A DNA stretch of 64,000 bases from Okapia johnstoni (GCA_024291935.2 CM044315.1:56084385-56148384), one strand, 5' to 3'. Counted from the first letter of the stretch, positions 33,030 to 45,970 are shown. A program made the numbers and translations. The notes: generated by a model from the sequence alone, not told the origin.

Positions 33030-34733
33030 ATATCAGTTCAGTAGCTCAGTCGTGTCTGACTCTTTGCAACCCCATGGACTGCAGCACATTGGGCTTCCCT
33101 GTCCTTCACCAGCTCCCGGAGCTTACACAAACTCATGTCCATTGAGGTAGTGATGCCATCCAACCATCTCATCCTCTGTCATCCCCTTCTCCTCCCGCCT
33201 TCAATCTTTCCCAGCATCAGGGTCTTTTCCAGTGAGTCAGTCCTTCCCATCAGGTGGCCAAATATTGGAGTTTCAGCTTCAGAATTAGTCCTTCCAATGA
33301 ATATTCAGGACGGATTTCCTTCAGGTTGGACTGGTTGGGTCTCCTTGCAGTCCAAGGGACTCTCAAGAGTCTTCTCCACAGTTCAAAAGCATCAATCCTT
33401 TGGCGCTCAGCTTTCTTTATAGTCCACCTCTCATATCCATACACAACTACTGGAAAAACCACAGCCTTGACTACACAGACCTTTGTTGGCAAAGTAATGT
33501 CTTTGCTTTTTAATATACTGTCCAGGTTCGTCATAACTTTTCCTGCAGGGAGCAAGCATTTGTTAATTTCATGGCTGCAGTCACCATCTGCAGTGATTTT
33601 GAAGCCCCCCAAAACAAAGTCTGCCACTGTTTCCCCATCTATTTCCCATGAAGTGATGCGACCAGATGCCACGAACTTAGTTTTCTGAATGTTGAGTTTT
33701 AAGCCAACTTTTTCATTCTCCTCTTTCACTTTCATCAAGAGGCTCTTTAGTTGTTCTTTGCTTTCTGCCGTAAGGGTGGTGTTATCTACACATCTGAGGT
33801 TATTGATATTTCCCCTAGCAATCTTGATTCTAGCTTCTGCTTCATTCATCCCAGCGTATCTCATGATGTACTCTACATATAAGTTAAAAAAGCAGGGTGA
33901 CAATATACAGCCTTGACATACCCCTTTTCCTATTTGGAACCAATCTGTTGTTCCGTGTCCAGTTCTAACTGTTGCTTCCTGACCTGCATACAGGCCTCTC
34001 AAGAGACAGGTCAGGTGGTCTGGTATTTCCGTCTCTTTCAGAATTTTCCAGAGTTTGTGGTGATCCAGACAGTCAAAGTCTTTGGCATAGTCAATAAAGC
34101 AGAAATAGATGTTTTTCTGGAACTCTCTCGCTTTTCTGATGATCCAATGGATGTTACCAATTTGATCTCTGGTTCCTTTGCCTTTTGTAGATCCAGCTTG
34201 AACATCTGGAAGTTCATGGTTCACGTACTGCTGAAGCCTGGTTTGGAGAATTTTGAGTATTACATTACTAGCATGTGAGATGAGTGCAATTGTGTGGTAG
34301 TTTGAGCATTCTTTGGCATTGCCTTTCTTTGGGATTGGCATGAAAACTGACCTTTTCCAGTCCTGTGGCCACTGCTCAGTTTTCCAAATTTGCTTGCATA
34401 TTGAGTGCAGCACTTTCACAGCATCATCTTTCAAGATTTGAAAGAGCTCAACTGGAATTCCATCATTTCCTCTAGCTTTGTTCATAGTGATGCTTCCTAA
34501 GGCACCCTTGACTGCATTCCAGGATGTCTGGCTCTAGGCTGGTGATCACACCAGCGTGGTTATCTGGGTCATGATGATCATTTTTGTACAGTTCTGTGTA
34601 TTCTTGCCACCTCTTCTTAATATCTTCTGCTTCTGCTAGGTCCATACCATTGTGGTCCTTTATTGTCCCCATCTTTGCATGAAATGTTCCCTTGGTGTCT
34701 CTAATTTTCTTGAAGAGACCTCTAGACTTTCCC
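33030..34733 (-). mobile_element. BovB LINE with dead reverse transcriptase
   Basis: Reverse-orientation BovB from its tail (33030) up to the start of the pre-RT linker. A 411-residue open frame (complement 33250-34485) covers most of the RT: palm motif A region FIDYAKDFDC (about 130-139), QGCILSP (about 191-197) and the C-terminal tail. The catalytic box that reads YADD in the copy at 46 kb is CVDN here (about 232-235), so the enzyme would be inactive. A further frame (complement 34472-34735) encodes the linker MGKSRGLFKKIRDTKGTFHA, out of register with the RT. No endonuclease is attached in the same direction. Confidence 0.95.
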
Positions 34734-35548
34734 ATTCACTTTTATCAAGAGGTTCTTTAGTTCTTGTTCGCTTTCTGCTATAAAGGTGGTGTCATCTTCA
34801 TATCTGAGGTTATTGATATTTCTCCCAGCAATCTTGATTCCAGCTTCTGCTTCATCCAGCCCAGCATTTCTCATGATGTGCTCTGCATAGAAGTTAAGTA
34901 AGCAGGGTGACAATATACAGCCTTGATGTACTCCTTTCCTGTTTTGGAACCAGTCTGTTTTTCCACGTCTGGTTCTAACTGTTGCTTCTTGACCTGCATA
35001 CAGATTTCTCAAGAGGCAGGTCAGGTAATCTGGCATTCCCAACTCTTTCAAAATTTTCCACAGTTTGTAGTGATCTACACAGTCAAAGGCTTTGGCTTAG
35101 TCAATAAAGCAGAAGTGGACGTTTTCTGCAATTCTCTTGTTTTTTTGATGATCCAGCAGATGTTGGCAATATGATCTCTGGTTCTTCTGCCTTTTTTAAA
35201 TCAAGCTTGAATATCTGGAAGGTCATAGTTCACGTATTGTTGAATCCTGGCTTGGAGATTTTGAGCATTATTTTGCTAGCATGTGAGATGAATGTAATTG
35301 TGTGGTAACTTGAACATTCTTTGGCATTGCCTTTCTTTGGGATTGGAATGTAAACTGACCTTTTCCAGTCCTGTGGCCACTGTTGAGCTTTCCAAATTTG
35401 CTGGCATATTGAGTGCAGCACTTTCACAGCATTATCTTTTAGGATTTGAAATAGCTCAACTGGAATTCCATTACTTCCACTAGCTTTGTTCATAGTGATA
35501 CTTCCTAAGGCCCACTTGACTTCACATTCCAGGATGTTTGGCTCTAAA
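34734..35548 (-). mobile_element. Second BovB piece, RT N-terminal half
   Basis: At 34734 the text jumps from the linker back to mid-RT and runs again towards the RT start. The frames at complement 34722-35051 (box reads YEDD instead of YADD) and complement 35230-35493 are separated by frameshifts. The junction inside 'cccattcacttttatcaag' shows that two BovB copies abut or were recombined. Confidence 0.92.
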
Positions 35549-35552
35549 AAAG

Positions 35553-36130
35553 ATGTTCTTTTTATTTTAGGGGACTGAAAGGCAAAAGTAGGAAATCAAG
35601 AGATACCTAGAGTAACAGGCAAATTTGGTTTTGGAGTATCAAAATGAAGCAGGGCAAAGGCTATCAGAGTTTTTCAAGAGAAAGCACTGGTCATACCAAG
35701 CACCCTCTTCCAACAACACAAGAGAAGACTCTACACATGGACATCACCAATGGTCAATGCCGAAATCAGATTGATTATATTCTTTGCAGCCAAAGATGGA
35801 GAAGCTCTATACAGTCAGCAAGAACAAGACTGGGAGCTGACTGTGGGTCAGATCATGAACTCCTAATTGCCAAATTCAGGTTTAAATTAAAGAAAGTAGG
35901 GAAAACTGCTAGACCATTCAGATATGACTTAAATCATATCCCATATGATTATACAGTGGAAGTGACAAACAGATTCAAGGGGTTGGATCTGATAGGCAGA
36001 GTGCCTGAAGAACTATGGACAGAGGTTCGTGATATTGTACAGGAGGCGGTGATCAAGACCATCCCTAAGAAAAAGAAATGCAAAAGGGCAAAATGGTTGT
36101 CTGAGGAGCCCTTACAAACAAATAAATGAT
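35553..36130 (+). mobile_element. BovB endonuclease C-terminal part, opposite orientation
   Basis: Sense BovB from 'ttttattttaggggactgaaaggcaaaagtagg' to 'ggcaaaatggttgtctgaggagcccttaca'. A 161-residue frame at 35644-36129 carries the last part of the AP-type endonuclease: NQIDYIL (about 41-47) and GSDHELL (about 68-74), whose Asp-His pair is the conserved catalytic end motif. It lies head-to-head with the RT pieces on its left, as expected when the 5' part of one insertion is inverted. Confidence 0.92.
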
Positions 36131-37786
36131 ACAATAAAATAGAATAATAAAAAAGTGTTCATCACTATCTGCTAAGTACTATAAAATTCCTTTATTTGCT
36201 GCCCATCTATTCATGTATTATAGTATTTATTATTTTTATTATGAAAATGCTGTGTCCATAGCAGATTGTAATCTACTTATAAGCAAAATGTTAATCAAGT
36301 TATTTATTCAAAAAATATGTTTTTTTATCAACTCTGTGAATTCTCTATATTATAAAACATAGTAGACTTACTATAGAGTGGGTTTGAAAACAGGTTTTTT
36401 TAATAAGCTAAATTCTTTACAGATTCTCTGTAGTCCTGTCAGTTGTCCAATTTCTTCTCTGACTGATAGGCCTTTGGATATCATACATTTTCAGGTAATA
36501 TTTGTTGTTTGCACAACTCACAAGAAATTTAATTTTTATATGTCTTTACATATATTTACAGATAAAGAACTCATATCCAAAACACATTAAGTTTCTTCTA
36601 GGTAGAGATTGGATTTTATTGTTCTGTGTCTTTAGAACCTAGTTAAAAGATTTTTATGACTCAAGAGTTCTTTTATAGCTCTTTGGTTTCTAGCAAATTA
36701 GATTCTCAATAAATATTGGTTGCATTTAACAGAATGATTTTCTCAAGCTCTTAAATAATTCTTTAGTTTCCTGATGTAGCTACAAAATTTATATGAAAAC
36801 TAAATATATCACAGTTATAAAATATAGGTTTAAAGGCTATATTTACTCCTCCATTTTAAAAACTGTATATCCAAAATATATTAATGTTTGGGATACAATG
36901 ATAAAATGAAATTTTTCTAACTGGCTAACCATTGGATATAAACCATACCATACTGCCAAATATGAGAGAAATATATCTATATATATCTATATATATATAT
37001 ATCTATATTATTACATTAATAGATTATTGAAATAAAATTTTTAGCCTTTCTGTTGAACATTTTTCCATATTAACAGAATATATTCCTTGAATATCTCCAA
37101 GTGTTCTTTAAATTAGGAAAGAAAATGATTCTAATAAAATCTTTAAAGTTACAACCATACTAACTCTGTCTGTATTTTGCTGAAATAACAAAAGGTTGTT
37201 AACCTAAAAATATAAAGAGTTAGAACTAAAGCATTTTTGACTTTGCATCCAGATACGAGATACCTTGAAAACACAGCTGCTCGTAAAGAGTGTGCCTCTG
37301 CAGTATTTCTTTTAAATTATGAAAAAACTGAAAAAACAGAAAGACAAGTGTAAACTGACTTTATGTTAGGTAATCTACTTTCTTTTCAAAGTAATGAATA
37401 AAGAAGTATACATGACCTAAATTGACAATGTCATACTCCAATAAATATACCCACAAGGGTATCCTATATCCTATCAAGCAGAAACTATAAAACTGCCTTC
37501 TCTGAATGTTTGAAATGATTTATTAAATCTCACATTTACTAATATAAGGTATGGCTTTAGAATTGGCATTGGTACAGTGAGAAAATTCACTTCACCTTTT
37601 TTCACAATTATTATGTTGTAGAATATGTATATTTTCTTCCCTACTCAATTGATGTTTAATTTTAATGTAAGTCCTATTTGATTTTTGAAGAAGTGATACA
37701 TTTGCCTATTCAAAAAAAGTACAAAGTATTCTGTAGAAATTCTTCCTACTACCATTATCAGTTTTTCATTACCAATTCTCTTGTCT
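36131..37786. other. AT-rich intergenic DNA with an AT-type simple repeat
   Basis: No gene recognised. A (TATATC)/(TA) simple run lies at about 36970-37010. Frames such as 36378-36590 show no family. Confidence 0.5.
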
Positions 37787-39475
37787 ATTGTTGCTGTTCA
37801 GTCACTAAAGTCTTGTCCAACTTGAGATGTCATGGATTGTATATAGTATGCCAGGCTTCCCTGTCCTCCACTATCTCCTGGAGATTGTTCCAATTCATGT
37901 ACATTGAGTTGGTGATGCTATCTAACCATCTTCTGCCCTCTTCATCTTTTGCTTTCAATTTTTCCCAGCATCAGAGTCTTTTCCGATGAGTCAGCTCTTC
38001 GCATCAGGTGGCCAAAGTATTGGAGCTTCAGCATCAGTCCTTCCAATGAATATTTAGGGTTGATTGCCTTTAGGATGTTCTAGTTTGATCTCCCTCCAGT
38101 CCGAGAGTCTTCTCCAGCACCTCAGTTCGAAAGCATCTATTCTTAGGTGCTCAGCCTTCTTAATGGTTCAACCCTCACATCTGTATATGACTACTGAAAA
38201 AAACCATAGCTTTTACTATATGAACTTTTGTCAGCAAAGAGATGTCTCTGCTTTTTAATATGCTGACTAAGTTTGTCATAGCTTTCCCTCCAATGAGCAA
38301 ATGTCTTTTAATTTCATGTCTGCAGTCACCACCCACAGTGATTTTTAATGTAAGAAAATAAAATCTGCCACTACTTCCACTTTTTCTCCTTCTATTTGCC
38401 ATGAAGTGAGGGGACCAGATTGCCATCATCTTGGTTTTCTGAATGTTGATTTTTAAACCAACTTTTTCACTCTCCTCTTTCACTTTCATCAAGAAGCTCT
38501 TTAGTTCCTCTTCACTTTCTGCCATAGAGTGGTATCATCTGCATATCTGAGGTTGCTGATATTTCTCCTGGCAACCTTGATTTCAGCCTGTGATTCATCC
38601 AGCCTGGCATTTCACACAATGTGCTCTGCATAGAAGTTAAATAAACAGAGTGACTGAATATAGCACTGTAGTGCTCCTTCCCCAATTTTGAACGAGTCCA
38701 TTGTTTCATGTAATGTTCTAACTGTTGCTTCTTTACCTGTTTCTCAGGAGACAGGTAAGGCGGTCTGGTATTCTCATCTCTAACAATTTTCAACAGTTTG
38801 TTGTTATTCACACAGTCAAAGCTTTAGTGTAGTCAATGAAACAGAAGTAGATGTTTTTCTAGACTACCCTTGCTTTCTCTATGATCCAGTGAATGTTGAC
38901 AAGTTGATCCCTGGTTCCTCTGCCTTTTCTAAATCCAGCCTGTATAAGTGGACATTCTCAGTTCATGTACTGTTAAAGCCTACTTTGAAGGATTTTGAGC
39001 ATAATCTTGTTAGCATACTAAATGAGCACAATTGTATGGTAGTTGAACATTCTTTGGTATTGCCCTTCTTTGGGAAGGTAATGAAAGCTGACCTTTTCCA
39101 GACCGGTGGCCACTGCTGAGTTTTCCAAATTTGCTGACATATTGAATGCAGCACTTTAACAGCATCATCTTTCAGGATTTTAAATAGCTCAGCTGGAATT
39201 CCATTACCTCCACTAGCTTTGATTGTAGTAATGCTTCCTAAGGCCCACTTGACTTCAAACTACAGGACGTCTGACTCTAGGTGACTGACCACACCATCAC
39301 AGTTATCTGGGTCATTAAGAATTTTTTGTACAGGTCTTCTGTGTATTCTTGCCACTTCTCCTTTATCTCGTCTGCTTCTGTTAGGTGTTTGTCCTTTATT
39401 TCCTTTATTGTGCCCAACATTGAATGAAATGTTCCCTTGATATCTCCAATTTTCTTGAAGAGATTCCCTTGCCTG
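37787..39475 (-). mobile_element. BovB LINE, older and more diverged
   Basis: Reverse BovB from its tail ('ttgttgctgttcagtcactaaag') to the pre-RT linker ('tgttcccttgatatctccaattttcttgaagag'). Pieces of the RT frame survive at complement 38175-38525, 38512-38811 and 38963-39154, separated by frameshifts and stops. The RT box can still be read as NLRYADDT in one frame near 38540-38565. More mutated than the 46 kb copy, hence probably an older insertion. Confidence 0.93.
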
Positions 39476-39754
39476 GAAGCATTAAATGTTGCATATTTTT
39501 ATTCTACCCTTCCCTATGTATAATATACGCCAACATTTTTTAATAAAAGAAAAGATACCATTCAGGCCTCCTACATCTTACTATTTTTTGCAATTTAGCA
39601 ATACATATTTTAGGAATCACTTCTTAACAGTGCATAAAGCTCTGCCTCGTGTCTTTTTTTTAATAGTTCCATAAATTTCTATTGAATAGCTGTTGCCATA
39701 ATGTATTCAAACAAGTGTCTATTGATGACCTTTGAGGTTGTCTCAGTTTCTTAC

Positions 39755-40215
39755 TAATACAGATCTTTCTTGATTTAGGATAAGATTACATCCTGACAAA
39801 TTCATCATAAGTTGAAAATATTATGTCAAGAAGTCATTTAATACACTTAAACTACCTAACACCATGGTTTGGCCTGTCTACCTTTAATTATGCTCAAAAA
39901 CTTATATTAGCCTACATTTGGGCAAAATCATCTAACACAAAGCTTATTTTATAATAAAGTATTGCATATCTCATGTACTTATTGAATACTGTATTGAAAA
40001 TGAAAAATAGAATAGTCATATGGATACAGAATGATTGTAAGTGCATTGGTTGTTTACCCTTGTGATCGTGTGTCTGTGTGACTGGGAGCTTTGTCATACT
40101 GAGATGTCTAGCCTGGGAAAAGATCAAAATTTAAAGTACTGTTTCTACTGAAAGTGTACCATTTTCCACTGTTGTAAAGTCAAAAAATTACGAATCAAAC
40201 CATTATAGGTTAGAC
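39755..40215. mobile_element. Tigger-type TcMar DNA transposon
   Basis: 'cttgatttaggataagattacatcctgac', 'cataagttgaaaatatt', 'tgggcaaaatcatctaacac', 'ttgtttacccttgtgatcgtg', 'agcctgggaaaagatcaaaatt' and 'gttgtaaagtcaaaaaattacg' follow a Tigger-derived element with complementary ends. Subfamily not assigned. Confidence 0.65.
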
Positions 40216-41149
40216 ACATTGTATGAACAATACTGATATGAATATCATTGAACATACATCACTTTGTTCACGTGTGAGAGTATCTGAAGAATGTATTCTT
40301 TGCAGTAATTTTGCAGGGAAGAGGAATGTGTGCATTCGTAGTTTTGATTTTTGGTGCAATAAAAATTGACTTCCATAGAGGTTGCATTAATTTATATTTG
40401 TACTATAACTGCAATAGAACATTTTCTTCTTATTCCCTAGTTAAAATACTTTTTATATTTCTGCCATTTTCACAGTTGAAAAACATAGCTTCATTTTTTA
40501 AAATGAAAAAAGATACATGTTCAGAAAAATGTACAAAATCTTAACTGGATTAATTAATTTTCACCAGGTGAACAAGTCCATGTAAGAGAAAGGAACTAAT
40601 GATTAAAAAATAAAAATAAAAAGATGACACATAATTGGACTTAACAAAGTAGAAATATGTGTTCTTTCCACTCTTAGTTTCTCTTTTTGAAAAATATAGT
40701 TTCTGTATTGTCTTATTTTAAACTACTCACATTCCCCTTTATATTACTTAATTTATTTAATATTAGACCCACTGTCAAATATTTAATGTTCACTAATGGT
40801 TCTCCTCTATAATGTCCCTGTCAGGAGAGGATCAACTGAAAATAAGAAAATTTCTACAAGCAAGAAAATTCAGTGTCTGTGTACCAAAATAGCATGAAGA
40901 AATCAATAGCTTTCCTATATATAGAAAAAAATAAACATTTTAAAGATATAGTGAGGAAATATGTCTATTCACAATACCAATACAATTATTAAAAAATAAA
41001 TATAGGAAAATATATAAAATCTCTATTAAAAAGTAAATGTTATTGAGGGAGGCCAAAAAATTTAGAGCAATAGGAAAGCATATAATTTTGAATAAGGAAA
41101 TTTAAAGATGAGTATTCTTAGTTCAATCAAGATTTTTTTAAACCAGGCT
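40216..41149. other. Intergenic DNA; contains one copy of a locally duplicated segment
   Basis: No gene seen. 40668-40825 is similar to 42862-42942 plus 43208-43281; see findings. Confidence 0.5.
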
Positions 41150-41350
41150 AATACTGGTAATTTCCTGGTGCTCCAGTGATTAGAACTCCTTTCTTCCACT
41201 GCAGGGAGCTTGGGTTTGATCCCTGGTAGGGGGTACTAACCAAGATCCCCGAAGCCTGAGTGGCATGGTCAAAACAAAGCACCCACCTCCCGGAAAAATA
41301 AAGACTAAACTAATACTTAAAATGCAGAAAAAAAAAAAAAAAAAAAAGGT
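41150..41350 (+). mobile_element. CHR-type SINE, short form with poly-A
   Basis: 'taatttcctggtgctccagtgatt', 'gggtttgatccctgg' and a long poly-A at 41327-41347. Diverged in the centre. Confidence 0.7.
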
Positions 41351-42324
41351 AGTACAAAAACAACAATAATACTTTTAGCATTTTATTTTTTAATCATTAT
41401 TTCTCTTGTCTTAAGTGACAATATATGGTAAATATAATGTAATTTGCTATTAATAGATAAACTGTTTAAGTATTAGTCTACTTGATTAGTCCCAGAATGA
41501 GAAAGATTAGAACTACTGGATTTTGCTTTTATTTCTTCTTGTGACTTTCACAATTAATTGTTTTATTAATAAGATATTTTATCATTTAGCACCTAGATAT
41601 TAATACTCATATGTTATGTGTGAATTGAGGTCTTATCATTACAAAGTGATTCTTTTCTCATTTAATGTTCATTTTCTCCTGAATTCAACCTTTTCTAAAA
41701 CTATGATAGTGATCCTTGCTTCTTTTTGTCTGCATTTACCCCATATAACTTTCTCTACTTCCCTGCCGTCATTCCCCCATGTCTATATGCATTTTTATGT
41801 GTTTGTATGTATGTTTATAAATTTACTTTGTTTCTTGAATATAACAGATCTAGATTTTGTGTTAGGATCAAGTCATTATCATCTGTTTGCTTTGTCTGGG
41901 GTATCTGTATCTTCTGTTATTTTTCAATGTTTCCTTTGCTTCTAATGGTTAACAAATGTATATTTCTATATAATACCTTGATTCTCTACTTCTTTAGATA
42001 ATAGCTATTGATTTCTCACCTTAACAAATGATGTCATTATTTTATCTTCCTCTCCTATCCACTCTCTTCCTTTTCCTCTCTCCCCTTTTCTCTTTGCAGA
42101 TTATTTTATTTTTCTCAGTGTTTTTTTTGTTTTATTATATATGTTTGTACTGGATGTTATCCACTTGTTTCTCAAGAACTACTCACTATCTGTAATTCTC
42201 CATTCTATTCAGTGACCTGAGATGTTGACATATATAATAGGCTGTATCAATAGTTTCTGTTACCTTCTGGCTTCCATGTGGGTCAGTCAATGGAAATCCC
42301 CACTGAGTGACCCTATACTATATA

Positions 42325-42532
42325 ATGGGCTTCCTGGGTGGCACAGTGGTAAAGAATCCATCTGCCAATGCAGGAGACACAAGAGACACAGGTTTAATCC
42401 CTGGGTTGGGAAGATCGCCTGGAGCAGGAAATGGCTACCCACTCCAGTATTCTTGCCTGGAGAATTCCATGGACAGAGGAACCTGGCGGGTTACAGTCCA
42501 TGGGATTGCAGAGTCGGACACGACTGAGGACA
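42325..42532 (+). mobile_element. Bov-tA SINE
   Basis: Complete sense copy: 'gggcttcctgggtggcacagtgg', 'gggttgggaagatcgcctggagc', 'gaattccatggacagagg', 'gcagagtcggacacgactgagg', then a short (CA)n. Flanks 'atactatataat' and 'atactatgtaat' look like target-site duplications. Confidence 0.95.
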
Positions 42533-42944
42533 CACACACATACTATGTAATAGAAACTCCCTTTTCTTCATGTTTAGAGTAGAAAGAGCTCCTCACTGTT
42601 GCTAGCTCCTGGGGAATTTACCATTTCTAGCTGGTTCCTTTAACTTTGCCAGCAATTAAAAAAAAATAAAAAATCCATTTGTTAAATCTTCTCAGTTATC
42701 TCATTCAAGCATGTCATCTGCCTCCTGCTGAGACCCCAACCAATACATTATTTTTAACCCTGCTCACTGATTTATCAACTTCACAGACTATCTATTGAAA
42801 TTTTGTTAATAAATATGAGAAATTAAGCAGCTTATATTCCCTCTCATCATCTCTCCTCCTCCCACTCTTACTTTTTCTTTTTGAAAAATATAATTTCTGT
42901 ATTGTCTCAGTTTAAAATACTCACATTCATTTTATAAGTGTATT

Positions 42945-43210
42945 GCTGCTGCTGCTGCTGCTAAGTCGCTTCAGTCGTGTCCGACTCTGTGTGACCCCAT
43001 AGATGGCAGCCCACCAGGCTCCCCCGTCCCTGGGATTCTCCAGGCAAGAACACTGGAGTGGGTTGCCATTTCCTTCTCCAATGCATGAAAGTAAAAAGTG
43101 AAAGTGAATTCGCTCAGTTGTGTCCGACTCTTAGCGATCCCATGGACTGCAGCCCACCAGGCTCCTCCGTCCATGAGATTGTCCAGGCAAGAGTACTGGA
43201 GTGGGTTACT
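42945..43210 (-). mobile_element. Bov-A2 dimeric SINE with (TGC)n tail
   Basis: Starts with a TGC-repeat (the AGC tail in sense). Two monomers follow: 'ctaagtcgcttcagtcgtgtccgac' and, after the linker 'gcatgaaagtaaaaagtgaaagtg', 'cgctcagttgtgtccgactcttagcg'. It stops at 'gtactggagtgggtt', close to the usual end. The two-unit layout distinguishes it from Bov-tA. Confidence 0.93.
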
Positions 43211-43835
43211 TATTTTGTATTAGACCCACTGTCAAATATTTAGTGTTCACTACCAGTTCTTCTGCTATAATATCCCTGCCATCCTTGGTTATGGAAATTT
43301 GTTCTATTGTGTTTTTATCTTTAAGAAAGGGTCACAAGACTCTAACATCTCTCATTTCTTACTTCTTACATGTTGAAAATATTGGTGCTTCACATTTGAA
43401 TTATATTTGGCTGAGTAAAAAATTTTTAGGTCACAATTTTATTCCTTGAAAACTTTGTAGGATTCTCACCGCACACTCTTCTTCTTCATGCCCACAACAC
43501 TCATATTTATGTATTTAATCTGGTGAAGAAGACGAAGATCTTCCTTTTTTAAAAATCTTGAACTTTTTAATACAGTTGCTATCTTTTCTAAGATTTGTTT
43601 TTTAAAAGGATTAAGAGATTTGACTCTTAGGCTTGATTCATACAAATTTTGTGAGGCAGGCGATTTCTTTTTTTTAATTTATTTTTAATTGGGAGAAAGT
43701 TCTGCACTTTCAAATCTTCTTTTAATTTTGAAAGTTTTCTCTGTTCCTTAATTGTTTACTTCTACTTTGTGGAATCCTATAATGTATACTTCAAATCTCC
43801 TTTTTAAAAATTTACCCATATTTATCATTCTCTCT

Positions 43836-43958
43836 TGGCAACTCACTCCAGTATTTTTGCCTGGAGAATCCCACGGAGTTTGTAAAATGCAGCCTGGCAA
43901 GCTACATTCCATGGGGTCGCCAAGAGTTGGAAATGACCAAAGCAACAGCACAGCACAT
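43836..43958 (+). mobile_element. Bov-tA SINE, 3' half
   Basis: 'ggcaactcactccagtatttttgcctggagaatccca', 'ccatggggtcgccaagagttgg' then 'acagcac'. The tRNA-derived head is missing. Confidence 0.85.
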
Positions 43959-43959
43959 C

Positions 43960-44719
43960 ATTCTCTCTATAATCTTTGTCAAATATCTATTATCCCCATT
44001 TATTTTGTTCATTTTTATTATTCTCACCTTTCATGCCCCTTACTGTATTTTCAGCTATTTATTCTTGCTCTCAGTTTTATCTTTATTTCTTCTATTGTTC
44101 TCATCATCTCTTCCCCAAACACTTGTATTTCTGCCTTATACTCTTTTACTTTCATAAAAATTATTATTATATTACTAATTCTGAAAAGTACATACCCATA
44201 TTTGAGCACAATTTTCTCTTCCATAATAACATCTTTAAATTAGGTGATCTTCACCTGGCATGTATTTTTCCTGTTCCTTATTTTTGCTTTTTCTCATAAC
44301 ATTGATATTGTGTTCATTCCTTATAGATTCTTCATACTGGAATAAAGGTAGGAAGTTTTATTTTTTTTCTTAATTGATTATTTGCAGAAATTTTCTGTTG
44401 GCAGATGCCATGGCAATATTTTGGGCCAGCAGAAATTTTTCTTGGTATTTAGTAAATTCTTTTAGCCTTAACCTCTTTCATACTAGTAGATCTAAGTATC
44501 TGTAAGATTGCTGTTTACAATGAAGACTCTCTTTCCTACTCTGGTACTTAAAACCAAACAAGATAAAGAGACCAGACCATTGCTAATGTTGTGTATCTTA
44601 TGTCTTTCCTTGTAGATATGAGATTTTGGTTTTATACTTAACACGGTTTCCTTTACCTTTGGAGGTTTTACTCTGAAGTTCTGAGATCTGAAGCCTCTGG
44701 CATTCTCTCTCTTCCTTGC
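43960..44719. other. Intergenic T/C-rich DNA, possibly old L1
   Basis: No gene. Overlapping hydrophobic frames (43752-44243, 43976-44299) arise from T-rich DNA. Confidence 0.4.
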
Positions 44720-45290
44720 TTTTACTGTGGCAAAATATACATAACATAATTACCATTTTAATCATTTTAAGTATACAATTCAGTGGTATTAAGTATATTC
44801 ACAATTTTGTATACCATCACTGTTATTTATTTGCAAAGCTTTTCACTATTCCGAAAGGAAATTCTATACTAATTAAATAGTAACTCACCAACCCTCACCC
44901 TAGCTGCTGGCAACATCTATTCTCTTTTTCATCTTTATAAATTTGCCTGTTCTAGGTACCTCATATGAGCAGAATCATACATTTTTTCCCTTTATTTGTC
45001 TAGTTTACTTCACTTAGCACAATGTTTTCAAGGTTTATCCATATCTGCAGCATGCATCAGAATTTCATTCCTTTTTATGGCTGAATAATATTATATCGCA
45101 TGTATATACCACTTTTTCTTTATTTATTCAAGTACTGTTGGACACTTGGGTTATTTCCACCTTTTAAAAGTTATGAATAATGCTGCTATGAACATCAGTG
45201 CATAAGTATCTGTTTGAGTCCCTGCTTTCGGTTCTTTGGAGTATATACCTAGGAGTGGAATTGCTTGATTGACATTTTTTTTAATGTCAA
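44720..45290 (-). mobile_element. L1M-type 3' UTR, reverse orientation
   Basis: Classic text of the old L1 3' UTR read backwards: 'aagtatacaattcagtggtattaagtatattcac', 'ataccatcactgttatt', 'catatgagcagaatcatac', 'tttatggctgaataatatt', 'ggagtatatacctaggagtggaattgc'. Confidence 0.8.
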
Positions 45291-45970
45291 TTAAAAAAAA
45301 ACTTTTCACTTTTGTTGATGTTCATAGTTTGTGGTAATGTTTCCAAATATATTATTGATTATATCCATAAGACAGCTTATGGATTTGTTACAGAATGTGT
45401 TTATATTTCTGGTTTTTATTTATCTTGCTGATTTTGGGTGTCATCTGAGAAGAAAATGCTAATTTTACTCTACTACTTTGAGCCACAGCATTTAACCAAT
45501 TCTTACTGTCAACTGATTTGTCCAGAAATACAATATCAATGCTAAATTGAAGTTTATTTCTATTTTTCATGTATACAAAAACTACTATACTCTGGGATGG
45601 ATGATTGGAGATTTAAAATTATATATTATTAATTTATTTATTTAATTGGTAAATATATGATTAATTTAATCATTAAAGTAGTCTTAATATTTATTACTCC
45701 TATTTGCTAGATAGGTTAAAATCTGTAACATAGAACTTGAGTAATTGTTCAAAGCTACATGTCTAGAAAGGTTTCTGAGATTATACCCAGTACTTCCTAA
45801 CTCTATAACTCATATTATTTTCTCTGTACCAAACCCCTACCCACTGTAACAGGTAGTTTCATTTTCAGTAAAATCAAATACCTCAGCTTAGATCATTAAA
45901 AATTAGAAAAGATAGGCATTAACCAATTGGCGACTTTAAAACCTAAGTGTGTAATCTATTCAGTCCAATT

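Larger units (their letters stand above)
41600..43470 (-). mobile_element. Degenerate L1, reverse orientation, broken by SINEs
   Basis: 'gaggtcttatcattacaaagtgattc', 'tagtgatccttgcttc' and later 'ttggctgagtaaaaaatttttagg' resemble the reverse complement of old L1 coding sequence. Heavily decayed, so no frame or motif is claimed. Interrupted by the Bov-tA at 42325 and the Bov-A2 at 42945. Confidence 0.45.

Noticed and set aside
43752..44299. Overlapping hydrophobic frames of 107-163 codons
   Set aside because: They cross a Bov-tA fragment and T/C-rich DNA and lack any conserved pattern.
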